Counted from the stretch's first letter, positions 27,595 through 36,212 are shown. The stretch: DNA of 64,000 bases from Mycolicibacterium porcinum (GCA_002086835.1 MVIG01000011.1:62001-126000), one strand, 5' to 3'. Numbers and translations are program-made. Notes: generated from the sequence alone by a model not told the origin.

Positions 27595-28449
27595 TCACCC
27601 CATCCGTGCCGACGGGTCCGCGGTCGCCTCGATCTTGGTCACCAGGCCGCCCCGGATGGTCAGCGTGACGACGGCGAACAGTCGGCGACGGTCGTAGGCG
27701 AGCAGGACCGGCTCTCCGGCCGCGCCGCACACCAGGGTCGCGCCCGGGCCCAGGTAGCGCAGCAGGTTCGTCGCGACGGCATCGGCGCCGTGGTTGATCT
27801 GTAGCGGCGGGGCCGGATCGGCCAGGATGGTGCCGACGCCCCACACCGTCGGGTCGAGCACCGAGGTCAGCGCAGCTATGTCGCCTGTGGCGCACGCGGC
27901 GATGAAGGTCTCCATCACCTGCCGGTGTTGGATCGCGGCTACGTCGAGCGGCCGGTGCGTGGCGCCGGTGAATTTCGCCCTGGCACGCCGCGCCAGCTGC
28001 CTGCAGGTCCCGACGGGCCTGCCGACGGTCTCGGCGATGTCCTCGAACGGCACCGCGAAGACGTCGTGCAGCACGAACGCCACGCGCTCGCCGGGGCTGA
28101 GGAGGTTGAGCACCTCGAACAACGCGGCACGGACCTCGTCGTCGAGTGTGACCCGGTCCGCCGGATCTGCTCCGGTCGACGCTGTCGATTCCAGGAGCAC
28201 CCCCGGATCGGGGCGTTCCAGCCGGGAGCGCGCCGATCGAACGTGATCGAGGCACAGTCGCCCGGCCACCACCGTCAGCCAGGCCCGTACGTCGTCGAGG
28301 TGTTCGGCGTCGGTGCGGGCGAGTCGCAGAAACGCTTCCTGCGCGACGTCTTCGGCGTCGCCGATGTCGCCCACCATCTGATAGGCGAGGTTGACCAGGT
28401 ACGGGTGGTGCGCCCGCCAGGCCGCTTCGATCGACGCGGAATCGCTCAT
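27595..28449 (-). CDS. ECF sigma factor with SnoaL-like C-terminal domain (SigJ/SigI, ECF41 type)
   Basis: A 284-residue sigma factor. The sigma-2 region has [17 protein letters not shown]; the sigma-4 region has [32 protein letters not shown] (quoted in parts; residues about 115-150). From about residue 175 a SnoaL/NTF2-like domain follows ([24 protein letters not shown] region). This layout, without an anti-sigma factor, is typical of the ECF41 group, where the C-terminal domain controls activity. It is divergent from an NAD(P)-binding oxidoreductase, the classical partner of the group, with mirrored promoters between them. Confidence 0.9.
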   Translation of the reverse strand: MSDSASIEAAWRAHHPYLVNLAYQMVGDIGDAEDVAQEAFLRLARTDAEHLDDVRAWLTVVAGRLCLDHVRSARSRLERPDPGVLLESTASTGADPADRVTLDDEVRAALFEVLNLLSPGERVAFVLHDVFAVPFEDIAETVGRPVGTCRQLARRARAKFTGATHRPLDVAAIQHRQVMETFIAACATGDIAALTSVLDPTVWGVGTILADPAPPLQINHGADAVATNLLRYLGPGATLVCGAAGEPVLLAYDRRRLFAVVTLTIRGGLVTKIEATADPSARMG

Positions 28450-28457
28450 GCCATTAC

Positions 28458-28483
28458 GACGATTCAGAGCGCGCGAAAGTTAC
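28458..28483 (-). promoter_or_regulatory. ECF-type promoter of the sigma-factor gene
   Basis: Reading the minus strand, GTAAC (28483-28479) is followed by exactly 17 nt and CGTC (28461-28458), close to the ECF41 consensus TGTCACA-N16-CGTC. The CGTC ends 9 bp before the start codon at 28449, so the transcript would be nearly leaderless. It implies positive autoregulation. Confidence 0.6.
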
Positions 28484-28494
28484 CGCGCTGCGGT

Positions 28495-28520
28495 GTAACT
28501 TTCCCGGGTCGCGTCCCGTC
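28495..28520 (+). promoter_or_regulatory. ECF-type promoter of the divergent oxidoreductase
   Basis: GTAAC (28495-28499), 17 nt, then CGTC (28517-28520), with the ATG 9 bp further at 28530. This is the same spacing as on the opposite strand. Together the -35 regions form a perfect 9-bp inverted repeat, GAAAGTTAC / GTAACTTTC (28475-28483 and 28495-28503). Confidence 0.6.
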
Positions 28521-28529
28521 CTTGATCGC

Positions 28530-29372
28530 ATGAACACAATTCTCGTCACGGGTGCCACCGGCAATGTCGGCCGCCCGCTGGTCACCGAACTCGTCCGCGC
28601 CGGCGCCCGGGTGCGCGCCGTCACCCGCAACCCGGAATCCGCCGGATTGCCGCCCGACGCCGAACTGGTCCGGTCCGCCGCCGACGGCATGGCCGGCGCA
28701 TCGGCGGTATTCCTCAATTCCCGGGCGTTGGGTCGGGAGCTGGCCGCGACAGTCGACCTGGCCCATGCCGCGGGCGTGAGGCGTCTGGTCGCGTTGTCGG
28801 CGATCAATGCCGATGACGACGACTCCCGGCAGCCGTCGCGGGTGCGCGGGGACCGCAACCGCGAGGTCGAGCAGTTGGCCGCGGCCTCCGGCCTGGAGTG
28901 GATCAGCTTGCGCCCCACGGTGTTCGCCTCCAACTTCGCGGGCATGTGGGCGGCACAGATCCGGGCCGGCGAGGTGGTGAACGGTCCGTACGCGAGCGCG
29001 TCCACCGCGGTGATCGCCGACGCCGACGTCTCCGCCGTGGCCGCGGCGGCGCTGCTCACCGACGACCTTGTGGGACAGCGCATCCCGCTGACCGGGCCGC
29101 AGGCGCTGACCAACACCGAACTGGTGGACACGATCGGCCGGGTGCTGCGACGGCCACTGCGCTACCGCGAGGTGCCGACCGATGTGGTGCGGCAGCGGTT
29201 CGTCGACCTGGGTTTTCCCGCGGCGTTCGCCGACGCCTACATGGGTCTGTTGGCCGACACCGTCGATCGGCCGGCACTGGTGACCCACGAGGTGGACAAG
29301 ATTCTCGGCCGGCCGGCGACGGCGTTCGCCGACTGGGTCGGCCGGCATCGCGAGCTCTTCGCCAAGAGTTGA
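28530..29372 (+). CDS. NmrA-like NAD(P)-binding oxidoreductase/epimerase
   Basis: A 280-residue atypical short-chain dehydrogenase of the NmrA/SDR_a5 type. The N-terminal Rossmann motif is VTGATGNVGRPLV, an Arg after beta-2 (AVTRNPE) suggests NADP(H), and LSAIN and SLRPTVFASNF are later motifs. The classical YxxxK pair is absent, as in NmrA-like members. It is the expected target of the divergent ECF sigma factor. A deazaflavin-type nitroreductase follows 12 bp downstream, probably in the same transcript. Confidence 0.85.
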   Translation: MNTILVTGATGNVGRPLVTELVRAGARVRAVTRNPESAGLPPDAELVRSAADGMAGASAVFLNSRALGRELAATVDLAHAAGVRRLVALSAINADDDDSRQPSRVRGDRNREVEQLAAASGLEWISLRPTVFASNFAGMWAAQIRAGEVVNGPYASASTAVIADADVSAVAAAALLTDDLVGQRIPLTGPQALTNTELVDTIGRVLRRPLRYREVPTDVVRQRFVDLGFPAAFADAYMGLLADTVDRPALVTHEVDKILGRPATAFADWVGRHRELFAKS

Positions 29373-29384
29373 GGAGGACAAGAC

Positions 29385-29837
29385 ATGTCAGAACGCAAGG
29401 CCGGTCTGCAGCCGCCACGGTGGCTCAAGCCGATGAACAAGCTGATGGTGGCGGTCCAGCGCCTCGGCATCCCGACCGGGCCCGCCATGGTGCTGACCGT
29501 TCCCGGCCGCAAGACCGGGGCGCCCCGCAGCACTCCGATGACGCCGTTCGACCTCGACGGCGGCGTGTACACGGTCGCCGGCTATCCCGGTTCCGACTGG
29601 GCAGCCAACGCCAGGGCCGCCGGCGCCGGCACCCTCACCAGGGGCCGGCGGTCCCGGCCGGTGAAGATCGTCGAGCTCACTCCGGACCAGTCTCGCCCGG
29701 TGCTGCGCGCGTTCGCGGTCAAGGTGCCGGTGGGCGTCGGCTTCGCCAAGCGCAGCGGCCTCGTCGTCGACGGCACGCCGGACGAATTCGAGGCGCTGGC
29801 CGGACGTTTGACGGTGTTCCGGTTCGATCCCGCCTAG
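29385..29837 (+). CDS. Deazaflavin-dependent nitroreductase (Ddn-like)
   Basis: A 150-residue split beta-barrel protein of the F420-dependent nitroreductase family. The motif VLTVPGRKTGAPRSTPM followed by YTVAGYPGSDWAANARAAG matches the F420-binding region of Ddn-like proteins. An AGGAGGA-type site precedes the ATG at 29385. It probably reduces quinones or other electrophiles using F420H2 and may be part of the ECF regulon. Its TAG and the opposite gene's TAG share the palindrome CTAG. Confidence 0.85.
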   Translation: MSERKAGLQPPRWLKPMNKLMVAVQRLGIPTGPAMVLTVPGRKTGAPRSTPMTPFDLDGGVYTVAGYPGSDWAANARAAGAGTLTRGRRSRPVKIVELTPDQSRPVLRAFAVKVPVGVGFAKRSGLVVDGTPDEFEALAGRLTVFRFDPA

Positions 29838-30643
29838 GCGCCGGCGGCCGACGCGACAGCGCGGCGGATCGAGATGTCTCCCGATCCGGTGCGTGCGTGG
29901 ATCTGGAACGTCTCGTCACCGTCGGCCGGCCCGTCGGAGGCCTGCAAACCGTTGTCGACGGTGCCGGAGTGGGTCTTGAGCTCGAGGCGCGCCGCGGTGC
30001 CCTCGGGAATACCGACTGCGACTTCGCCACTGCCGGTCTGCGCACTGAGCGCACCACTGACCCCGACACCGACGGTGACGGAACCTGACGCGGCCTGGTG
30101 TTTGACGTGCCCGCGCAGCGTTCCGATGGTCAGGCTGCCGCTGGCCGCCTGGAACTTGACGTCTCCGACGATGCGGTCGATCGATGCGTCACCCGAGGCC
30201 GTGGCGATCCGGGCGTTTCCTGCGACGTCGCCGATGGTGATGTCTCCGGACGCACTGTCCGCCTTGAGGTTTCCGGTGATCGTCGCCACACGCAGAGCAC
30301 CGCTGGCGGACGCGCAGCGGCAGTCCGAGTAGACGCCGTCCGCGTCGACGTCGGCCGATGCCGAGGACAGGTTGAGCCGGGAACCGGTCGGCAGCGCGAT
30401 GTCCACGCGGACCGCTCCCCCGCGTCCGAGCGACAGGACCTTCCTGCCCGCGGTCACCACGAGCGTGCCGTTGTGGAAATCGACGCGGGCCTGCTCGGCC
30501 GCGCGCACGTCAGAAGCGCGCTCGGGATCCCGCGGCTTGATGTCGACAACGGTGTCGTCCCGGTCGGTGGCCGCCAGATGCACCGCACCGGCGACGATTT
30601 CAACGACCGCCGTGATGGGTTCGGAAGTAAGGAATGTGGGCAT
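29834..30643 (-). CDS. DUF4097 beta-strand repeat protein
   Basis: A 269-residue protein made almost wholly of short repeated strands: SASADVDADG, SASGALRVATI, SASGDITIGDV, TASGDASIDRI, AASGSLTIGTL, AASGSVTVGV, TGSGEVAVGI. This is a parallel beta-helix-like DUF4097 fold. No signal peptide or membrane segment is seen. It is the second gene after a ribbon-helix-helix regulator (23-bp gap), so it is controlled by the multi-site operator at 31141. The function of DUF4097 is not established; envelope or adhesin-like roles have been suggested. Confidence 0.8.
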   Translation of the reverse strand: MPTFLTSEPITAVVEIVAGAVHLAATDRDDTVVDIKPRDPERASDVRAAEQARVDFHNGTLVVTAGRKVLSLGRGGAVRVDIALPTGSRLNLSSASADVDADGVYSDCRCASASGALRVATITGNLKADSASGDITIGDVAGNARIATASGDASIDRIVGDVKFQAASGSLTIGTLRGHVKHQAASGSVTVGVGVSGALSAQTGSGEVAVGIPEGTAARLELKTHSGTVDNGLQASDGPADGDETFQIHARTGSGDISIRRAVASAAGA

Positions 30644-30666
30644 CGTATTTCTCCTGTCGGTCTGGT

Positions 30667-31140
30667 TCAGCGGACCCAGCCGCTGAAGGTCTTCTCGCCG
30701 CTGCGGCCCCGAGGGCCGGCCCCGCCCAGCGCTGCCGCGGCGGACCGGACGAGCCAGGCGTTCACCGACACACCGTCGCGGCGGGCAGCGCCCTCCACAC
30801 CGGGGCGCAGGGTCTCCGGCAGGCGCAGCGATACCCGCCAGGTCCCGCCGTCGTCGTCGGGAACGTCCACCGCCGGCGCCGTCTCGGGAACCTCCGCCTC
30901 GGCGGCCTCGACGGTGAACTCGGGGTCACGGCCGTTGAGCCGGACATGGACAGAACCCGGCGCAAGTTCGCGGGTGATCTGCTCGGCCGCCTCGGACAGC
31001 GCTTCCAGGAGCGCGAGTCGCAAGGCGGATTCCAGTGGCGCGGTCAATCGCTGGGCCAATGACTCGGCCTCGGCACCTCCCGCCGCGGCTGCGACGCCGA
31101 GTTCATGCCGGACGGTCTCGACGTAGGGCTGCAAGTCCAT
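30667..31140 (-). CDS. Ribbon-helix-helix (HicB-like) DNA-binding protein
   Basis: A 157-residue protein. The N-terminal region is helical and Ala/Glu-rich. The C-terminal segment WRVSLRLPETLRPGVEGAA then DGVSVNAWLVRSAAAAL is a ribbon-helix-helix DNA-binding unit of the HicB/Arc class. No HicA-like toxin lies next to it; its partner gene encodes a DUF4097 protein. The ATG at 31140 touches a cluster of perfect dyads, so autoregulation is strongly implied. Annotation as a toxin-antitoxin protein would be misleading. Confidence 0.8.
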   Translation of the reverse strand: MDLQPYVETVRHELGVAAAAGGAEAESLAQRLTAPLESALRLALLEALSEAAEQITRELAPGSVHVRLNGRDPEFTVEAAEAEVPETAPAVDVPDDDGGTWRVSLRLPETLRPGVEGAARRDGVSVNAWLVRSAAAALGGAGPRGRSGEKTFSGWVR

Positions 31141-31190
31141 GATGTCATCGTGACATCACTTTGATGTCACCGCAAGCGTCATTTTGACGC
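31141..31190. promoter_or_regulatory. Multi-site dyad operator of the RHH/DUF4097 operon
   Basis: Three linked perfect inverted repeats share half-sites: GATGTCA-tcg-TGACATC (31141-31157), TGACATCA-ctt-TGATGTCA (31151-31169) and GCGTCA-ttt-TGACGC (31176-31190). All have a 3-bp spacer. They abut the start codon at 31140 and leave no room for a normal ribosome-binding site, so the mRNA may be leaderless and repression would be direct. Confidence 0.75.
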
Positions 31191-31194
31191 TGAG

Positions 31195-32064
31195 CTATCC
31201 GACCTTTGCGATGATGGTCTCAGCGAACCGTTCGATGGGGCCGCGGAAGCGGTCGACGCCGGTGGCGCCGTCGGGCATGGTGAGCCACGGCGCGCACATC
31301 ACCGCCGTGATGCCGAGATCCTCGGCTCGCTGGTACAGGTCCGGCGAGGGTGGATCGAGCAACGCCAGGATGATCTCGAACGGCTCGCGGTCCCGCCCGT
31401 ACTCACGGCGCAGTTCGGCCAGCCGGATGGTGTAGCGCGTGGCCTGCTCCAGGGTGTAGGCGTAGCCGATCCAGCCGTCGCAGGATCGGGCCGCCCGGCG
31501 CAGCGCCGCCTCGGATTCACCGCCGCACAGGATCGGTACCGGAGCCGGCGGGTGCGGTTCGATCATCAACTCGGGCACCGAGTAATACCGCCCCTCGTAG
31601 GACACCCACCCGCCGCGCCAGATCTCGCGCAGCGCCGGGATCATCTCGTCGAGTCGCTTGCCGCGGGTGTCGAAATCCTGGCCCATCAGCTCGAATTCCT
31701 CCCGCATCCAGCCGACGCCGACGCCGAGGGACACCCGCCCACCCGAGATCACCGCGGCGGTCGCCACCTGCTTGGCAACCTCGAGCAGCGGACGCGCGGG
31801 CGCCACATAGATGGCGTTGGAGAATCGCAGCCGACGGGTCAGCGCGGCCATCGCGCCGATCAGCACCCAGGAGTCCGGCCAGGCAGTCTCCGGCGTCCAC
31901 GGCGGCTTACCGGTCGCAGAATCCGGGTAGGGCGAGGACAGTTCGCGCGGATAGATCATGTGATCCGAGCACACCATCCCGTGGTAGCCGGCATCATCGA
32001 GCAACGGCGCCACCGTCAGCGCGTCGGTGGTGTCCATGAATGCCGTGCCGCTCCAGAACTGCAT
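31195..32064 (-). CDS. LLM-class F420-dependent oxidoreductase
   Basis: A 289-residue luciferase-like TIM-barrel oxidoreductase. Typical positions are VCSDHMIYP near the N-terminus, LSLGVGVGW-type stretch RVSLGVGVGWMREEF and PVPILCGGESEAALRRAAR. It belongs to the TIGR03619-like F420 group common in mycobacteria. The substrate is unknown. The start at 32064 lies 49 bp from the photolyase ATG on the opposite strand, so the two share a short divergent promoter region. It ends just short of the RHH operator. Confidence 0.87.
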   Translation of the reverse strand: MQFWSGTAFMDTTDALTVAPLLDDAGYHGMVCSDHMIYPRELSSPYPDSATGKPPWTPETAWPDSWVLIGAMAALTRRLRFSNAIYVAPARPLLEVAKQVATAAVISGGRVSLGVGVGWMREEFELMGQDFDTRGKRLDEMIPALREIWRGGWVSYEGRYYSVPELMIEPHPPAPVPILCGGESEAALRRAARSCDGWIGYAYTLEQATRYTIRLAELRREYGRDREPFEIILALLDPPSPDLYQRAEDLGITAVMCAPWLTMPDGATGVDRFRGPIERFAETIIAKVG

Positions 32065-32113
32065 TGAAGACCTTCCGTGTGTTTTCCGGTGTGTTCATGG
32101 GCAGCATGGACAC

Positions 32114-33448
32114 ATGCCCACGCTGCTCTGGTTTCGGCGAGACCTGCGCTGTCACGACCATCCCGCCCTGCTGGAGTCGGCCCAGCACGACGGTGAGGTA
32201 CTGGCCTGCTTCGTGCTCGATCCGCGGTTGGAAGCATCCTCGGGTGCGCGTCGCCTGCACTATCTGTATCGGGCGTTGCGCGAGCTGTCCGACAGCCTCC
32301 ACGGAAAACTGTTGGTGACCCGCGGCCGACCCGATGAGTGCATTCCGGCGCTGGCCCGGGCGGTCGGCGCCGACTCGGTGCACGTCTCGCAGGACCACTC
32401 GCCGTTCGGGCGGCGCCGCGACGACAGAGTGCAGGCGGCTCTCGGCGAGATCGACCTGTGCGCAACAGGATCCGGCTACCTGGTGTCGCCCGGCCGGATT
32501 ACCAAATCGGATGGCACGCCGTACCAGGTCTTCACGCCGTTCTTCCGCGCCTGGCGCCGGCACGGCTGGCGGGCCCCCGCGGATTCCGGCCCCGATTCGG
32601 CGCGCTGGATCGACCCCGCGGACATCCCCGACGCCGGCTGCGGTCGCATCGAAATTCCTTCCACCGCAGATGCTCTGACGTTCCCCGCGGGTGAGCGCGC
32701 GGCCGCGTCGCAGTGGCGGCAGTTCGTGGAGCAAAGCCTGGCCGAGTACCCGGCGCGCCGCGACCGACCCGATCTCGACATCACCAGCCGGATGTCGGCG
32801 CACCTCAAGTTCGGCACCATCCACCCGCGGACCATGGTGATCGACCTCGACTCCGGCGATGACGCCTACCTGCGAGAGCTGGCCTTCCGCGATTTCTATG
32901 CCGCGGTGCTGCATCATTGGCCCGACAGCGCGTGGCAGAACTGGAACCCAGCCTTCGACAGGATCGAAGTGGATGACGACGAGGCGGCGCGGCGCGCGTT
33001 CGAAGCGTGGAAGGGCGGACGGACCGGCTTCCCGATCGTCGATGCCGGGATGCGCCAGCTGGCCGCGACGGGATTCATGCACAACCGGGTGCGCATGATC
33101 GTGGCCTCGTTCCTCGTCAAAGACCTGCACCTGCCGTGGCAATGGGGAGCGCGCTGGTTTCTCGACCAGTTGATCGACGGCGACCTGGCCAACAATCAAC
33201 ACGGGTGGCAGTGGGCTGCCGGTTGCGGCACCGATGCCGCTCCCTACTTCCGGGTTTTCAATCCCGAGCTGCAAGGCGCGAAGTTCGATCCCGACGGCGA
33301 CTACATCCGGCAGTGGGTTCCGGAACTGGCCGGCGTTGCCAACGTCCACAAACTCGGCGCCGACCGACCGGCGTCCTATCCCGAACCGATCGCCGACCAC
33401 GCCGAGGAGCGCCTGGAGGCACTGCGGAGATACCGGCGCCTCGGTTGA
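32114..33448 (+). CDS. phr: Class I deoxyribodipyrimidine photolyase
   Basis: Blue-light repair of cyclobutane pyrimidine dimers. The 444 residues include the N-terminal antenna domain (LLWFRRDLRCHDHPAL) and the C-terminal FAD domain with GFPIVDAGMRQL, TGFMHNRVRM, RWFLDQLIDGDLANNQHGW and YFRVFNP, all diagnostic of class I CPD photolyases. The ATG at 32114 starts the family motif at residue 4; the open frame from 32027 overlaps the divergent gene. Confidence 0.95.
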   Translation: MPTLLWFRRDLRCHDHPALLESAQHDGEVLACFVLDPRLEASSGARRLHYLYRALRELSDSLHGKLLVTRGRPDECIPALARAVGADSVHVSQDHSPFGRRRDDRVQAALGEIDLCATGSGYLVSPGRITKSDGTPYQVFTPFFRAWRRHGWRAPADSGPDSARWIDPADIPDAGCGRIEIPSTADALTFPAGERAAASQWRQFVEQSLAEYPARRDRPDLDITSRMSAHLKFGTIHPRTMVIDLDSGDDAYLRELAFRDFYAAVLHHWPDSAWQNWNPAFDRIEVDDDEAARRAFEAWKGGRTGFPIVDAGMRQLAATGFMHNRVRMIVASFLVKDLHLPWQWGARWFLDQLIDGDLANNQHGWQWAAGCGTDAAPYFRVFNPELQGAKFDPDGDYIRQWVPELAGVANVHKLGADRPASYPEPIADHAEERLEALRRYRRLG

Positions 33449-33535
33449 ACCCCCAGGGCTCGCGTACGACGCAGTGTCGTATGTCAGAATGTGCGCAAGC
33501 CAAGACTGAAGCCAGTTCGATCCGGAGGAGCAACC

Positions 33536-33790
33536 GTGGCCAGCACCGAAGTGGAGCGCAACAACGGCGTCGACGTCGAGGAAGTGCCGTCCGCAGCGTG
33601 GGGCTGGTCCGACCTCAACATCAAGGTGATCCACCTCGGCGGCATCCTGTCCGCGCTCTTCCTGCTGGTCATGATGCGCGGCAACCACATCGGCCACGTG
33701 GAGAACTGGTTCCTCATCACATTCGCGGCGCTCATCCTCCTTGCCGTCGGCCGCAACATCTGGTTGCGTCGCCGCGGCTGGATCCGCTAG
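33536..33790 (+). CDS. DUF2631 small membrane protein
   Basis: An 84-residue protein with a soluble N-terminus and two hydrophobic segments ([14 protein letters not shown] and [15 protein letters not shown]), matching the mycobacterial DUF2631 family found downstream of dxr in M. tuberculosis (Rv2876). The GTG at 33536 follows a strong GGAGGAG ribosome-binding site and is preferred over an ATG at 33491. Function is unknown. It marks the end of the conserved backbone before the catabolic island. Confidence 0.85.
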   Translation: MASTEVERNNGVDVEEVPSAAWGWSDLNIKVIHLGGILSALFLLVMMRGNHIGHVENWFLITFAALILLAVGRNIWLRRRGWIR

Positions 33791-33812
33791 CCGCACACCG
33801 CGCATCCCGGCC

Positions 33813-34679
33813 CTACAACCGGGCCGGCACATCGATCGAGGCGTCCACCGTTCGCATCGGGCGGATCAGCCCCTCCTGGGCGAACGACGCCAGCAGCTCA
33901 CCGTCTTCGGTGTGCACCTGACCGCGGACATACGACATCCCCTGCCCGGCCGCGGTGCTCTCATGGCCGTAGAGCAGCCAGCCGTCCCACTCGACGTCGT
34001 TGTGGAAACTGACCGACGTCGACATCAGTGCCGTGGAAACCGTCCTGTGCGCCTGCGCGGTGCCGACGCCGCGGTGCGGCCGCATCGTCGTCGAGATGCC
34101 GAGCTGCCCGGTGAAATATGCCAGCAGTGCTTTGGCGAGGTCGTCACGTTCCGGGATCGGGTCGCAGCGCAGCCACGCATAGAGTTCGGGCGGCCCGACT
34201 TCTTCGGGGCTGTTGACATCGACCACGTCGACGAGGCGCAACTCGTGACCGGCCATGGCCTGCCCGGCCGGGTGGGCATCGTCTGGCGTCTCGACGTCAG
34301 GCCGCAGCGCATGGTGACGCACCACGTCAGCAGTGGGCACGTCGGCCAGCACGGTCACGGTCGCACACAGCCGAGAATCCTGCTCGACGGCCACCACGGC
34401 TGTCGCCGTCGAGTGTCCCTCGTGTACCACACTGACCGCGAGCTCAACCGTCGAGTCGATGTTGACCGGCCGCGTGAATACCGCATGCGCCGACCGAATC
34501 ATCTTGTCCGGGAATCGCTTTGCCGACGCGACGATGGCCTGACCCAGCGCCTGCGTCCCCTTGGCCACCTGCCTGCCGTCTGTTCCGGCCGGGCCGGTCA
34601 CGCCGACGAATCGGTCCGGGCCGGCGGACGTCACGTCGAATATCTCCAGCAGGCCTGCGACCGACGCCTGTGCCTGCAT
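33813..34679 (-). CDS. TesB-like acyl-CoA thioesterase II
   Basis: A 288-residue double-hotdog thioesterase. The first hotdog has QVAKGTQALGQAIVAS and the TRPVNIDSTVELAVSVV strand pair. The second ends with the family pattern EWDGWLLYGHESTAAGQGMS and GQVHTEDGELLASFAQEGLIR (quoted in parts). The ATG at 34679 overlaps the stop of the upstream hypothetical gene by one base, so the two are coupled. The shared dyad at 35349 places it in the island regulon. Probable role: release of free acid from a CoA intermediate. Confidence 0.87.
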   Translation of the reverse strand: MQAQASVAGLLEIFDVTSAGPDRFVGVTGPAGTDGRQVAKGTQALGQAIVASAKRFPDKMIRSAHAVFTRPVNIDSTVELAVSVVHEGHSTATAVVAVEQDSRLCATVTVLADVPTADVVRHHALRPDVETPDDAHPAGQAMAGHELRLVDVVDVNSPEEVGPPELYAWLRCDPIPERDDLAKALLAYFTGQLGISTTMRPHRGVGTAQAHRTVSTALMSTSVSFHNDVEWDGWLLYGHESTAAGQGMSYVRGQVHTEDGELLASFAQEGLIRPMRTVDASIDVPARL

Positions 34680-35269
34680 CAACACACCGGAACCAGGTCG
34701 GCGTCGAGCAGGCCCGACGACCGCCCGCACCGGAACAGGGTCTCCATTGCGCCCGACGATCCCGGGTCTGCGCCGGCAATGGCCAGCGCGTGGGCTTTGA
34801 ATGCCAGCGCGGCCGCACTCGGGTGGTACTGAACCCGCTGGACCTGTCCCCCGAATCCGCCGGGAGCGCGCGACCCGAAGACGATCACGTCGCCGACGGG
34901 ATCTCGCAAGGTGAGACCGTGGTCGCCGGACTCGGCACGGGAGGTGCCGATCGCCGTGATCGCCACCGAGTCCGACTCCACCGATCGCCACAGCGCATTC
35001 AGGCCAACGGTTTTCAGACCGAGAATGCGAAGCGCACGGCCGTCTCCGCCCTCGTCGGCGGCGACATTGACCCGCCAGCCCGCCATCGCCCGGTCGAACA
35101 ACCAGCCTCCGATACTCATCACGGTATCGGCGGTATCGGCTGCCACCACGTTCAACTCGTACTGCAGGACCTTCGACGGAAGAACCCTGGGCCTGCCGAA
35201 CGGGACTGCGAGCGTCGTGCCGCCGCGTATCTCGGTCAACTGCGCGGACATTCCTGACTGTGGGGACAT
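34679..35269 (-). CDS. Hypothetical protein coupled to TesB-like thioesterase
   Basis: A 196-residue protein I do not recognise. It has no signal peptide or clear membrane helix. Notable stretches are PRVLPSKVLQYELNVVAA, MSIGGWLFDRAMAGWRVNV and DPVGDVIVFGSRAPGGFGGQ, with several strands and a central amphipathic helix. The start at 35269 is the first ATG before the conserved-looking core; MSAQL at 35251 is the alternative. It is translationally coupled to the thioesterase and preceded by the regulon dyad, so a role in the island's pathway or its regulation is likely. Confidence 0.65.
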   Translation of the reverse strand: MSPQSGMSAQLTEIRGGTTLAVPFGRPRVLPSKVLQYELNVVAADTADTVMSIGGWLFDRAMAGWRVNVAADEGGDGRALRILGLKTVGLNALWRSVESDSVAITAIGTSRAESGDHGLTLRDPVGDVIVFGSRAPGGFGGQVQRVQYHPSAAALAFKAHALAIAGADPGSSGAMETLFRCGRSSGLLDADLVPVC

Positions 35270-35348
35270 AAGGCATCCAATCCGGGTCCAAGGCCTGATC
35301 GGCCGACGCTCTCGACAGGGTGTTGCGGTGTAGGCCGCCTCACCCAAC

Positions 35349-35380
35349 AGCGTGACATTCTCAAGAGAATCTGTAAAGCT
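35349..35380. promoter_or_regulatory. Regulon dyad, site A
   Basis: AGCGTGACA (35349-35357), 14 bp, TGTAAAGCT (35372-35380). It lies between the divergent hypothetical/thioesterase genes and the DUF427 gene. Sequence and spacing match four other sites in the island. Confidence 0.7.
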
Positions 35381-35476
35381 TCTATCTGGACGCAACTGCC
35401 GGTCGAAACACCGGCGCCCCTGCGTCCCGCAGACGCGCCCGCGTCCCGGCCCATCAGCCAAATTGGAGGTGCTGCA

Positions 35477-36184
35477 ATGAGTCTCGTCGCAGGCCGGGGT
35501 CCGTTGAGTACACAACCGGCCGGTTGGTTCACTCCACCGCTGGCTGCGGGCACGGTCTACATCGAGCCTCACCCCCGCCGCATCCAGGCATTCCGCGGTG
35601 GTAGCGCACTGCTCGACACCGAACACGCCCTGATGGTGCACCGTGCGGGCCACCCGCTCAGTTACGCGTTCCCCGCCGATGAGCTCGGCGACCTGCCGCA
35701 CGAGCCGGTCACCGAAGCGCCGGGATACGCCGCGGTGCCATGGGCTGCCGTCGATTCGTGGTTCGAAGAGGGTCGCAAGCTGGTGCACTACCCGCCCAAC
35801 CCCTACCACCGGGTCGACTGCCGCCCGACCCGCCGCGGCTTGCGGGTGAGCGCCGCCGACACCGTTCTGGTCGACACCGACGAGACCGTGATCGTCTTCG
35901 AAACGGCCTTGGAGCCGCGGCTCTACGTCGATCCCGGCCGTGTCCGCACCGATCTCCTTCAGCCGAGTGAGACCACGTCATACTGCAACTACAAGGGCAC
36001 CGCCAGCTACTGGTCGGCGGTAATCGGCGACACCGTCATCACCGACGTGGCGTGGAGCTACCCCGACACCCCGCCCGAGTCCCTGCCCATCCAGGGGCTG
36101 CTCAGCTTCGACGCGACACGCGTGGACGTGCTTGCCGAACTCCCCTCGTCCGGGACGTCGGCCGCGTGCGGTTGCGAACTCTGA
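35477..36184 (+). CDS. DUF427 domain protein (tandem halves)
   Basis: A 235-residue protein with two DUF427-like halves. The first covers about residues 30-75 (HPRRIQAFRGGSALLDTEHAL) and the second about 110-215 (RGLRVSAADTVLVDTDETVIVFE, then TTSYCNYKGTASYWS, the most conserved DUF427 motif). DUF427 is a small beta fold of unknown function, frequent near catabolic and P450 genes in actinobacteria. The ATG at 35477 has GGAGGT upstream. It is downstream of site A and likely co-expressed with the following SRPBCC gene. Confidence 0.85.
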   Translation: MSLVAGRGPLSTQPAGWFTPPLAAGTVYIEPHPRRIQAFRGGSALLDTEHALMVHRAGHPLSYAFPADELGDLPHEPVTEAPGYAAVPWAAVDSWFEEGRKLVHYPPNPYHRVDCRPTRRGLRVSAADTVLVDTDETVIVFETALEPRLYVDPGRVRTDLLQPSETTSYCNYKGTASYWSAVIGDTVITDVAWSYPDTPPESLPIQGLLSFDATRVDVLAELPSSGTSAACGCEL

Positions 36185-36212
36185 CCCGCAAAACCGAGGA
36201 AAGCGAACACCA

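Noticed and set aside
30667-31140. HicB antitoxin of a toxin-antitoxin module
   Set aside because: No HicA-like or other small toxin gene is adjacent; the partner is a DUF4097 protein.
33813-35291. Single 492-codon frame covering the thioesterase and the upstream gene
   Set aside because: Its N-terminal half is out of frame with the better gene at 34679-35269; the thioesterase starts at the ATG at 34679.
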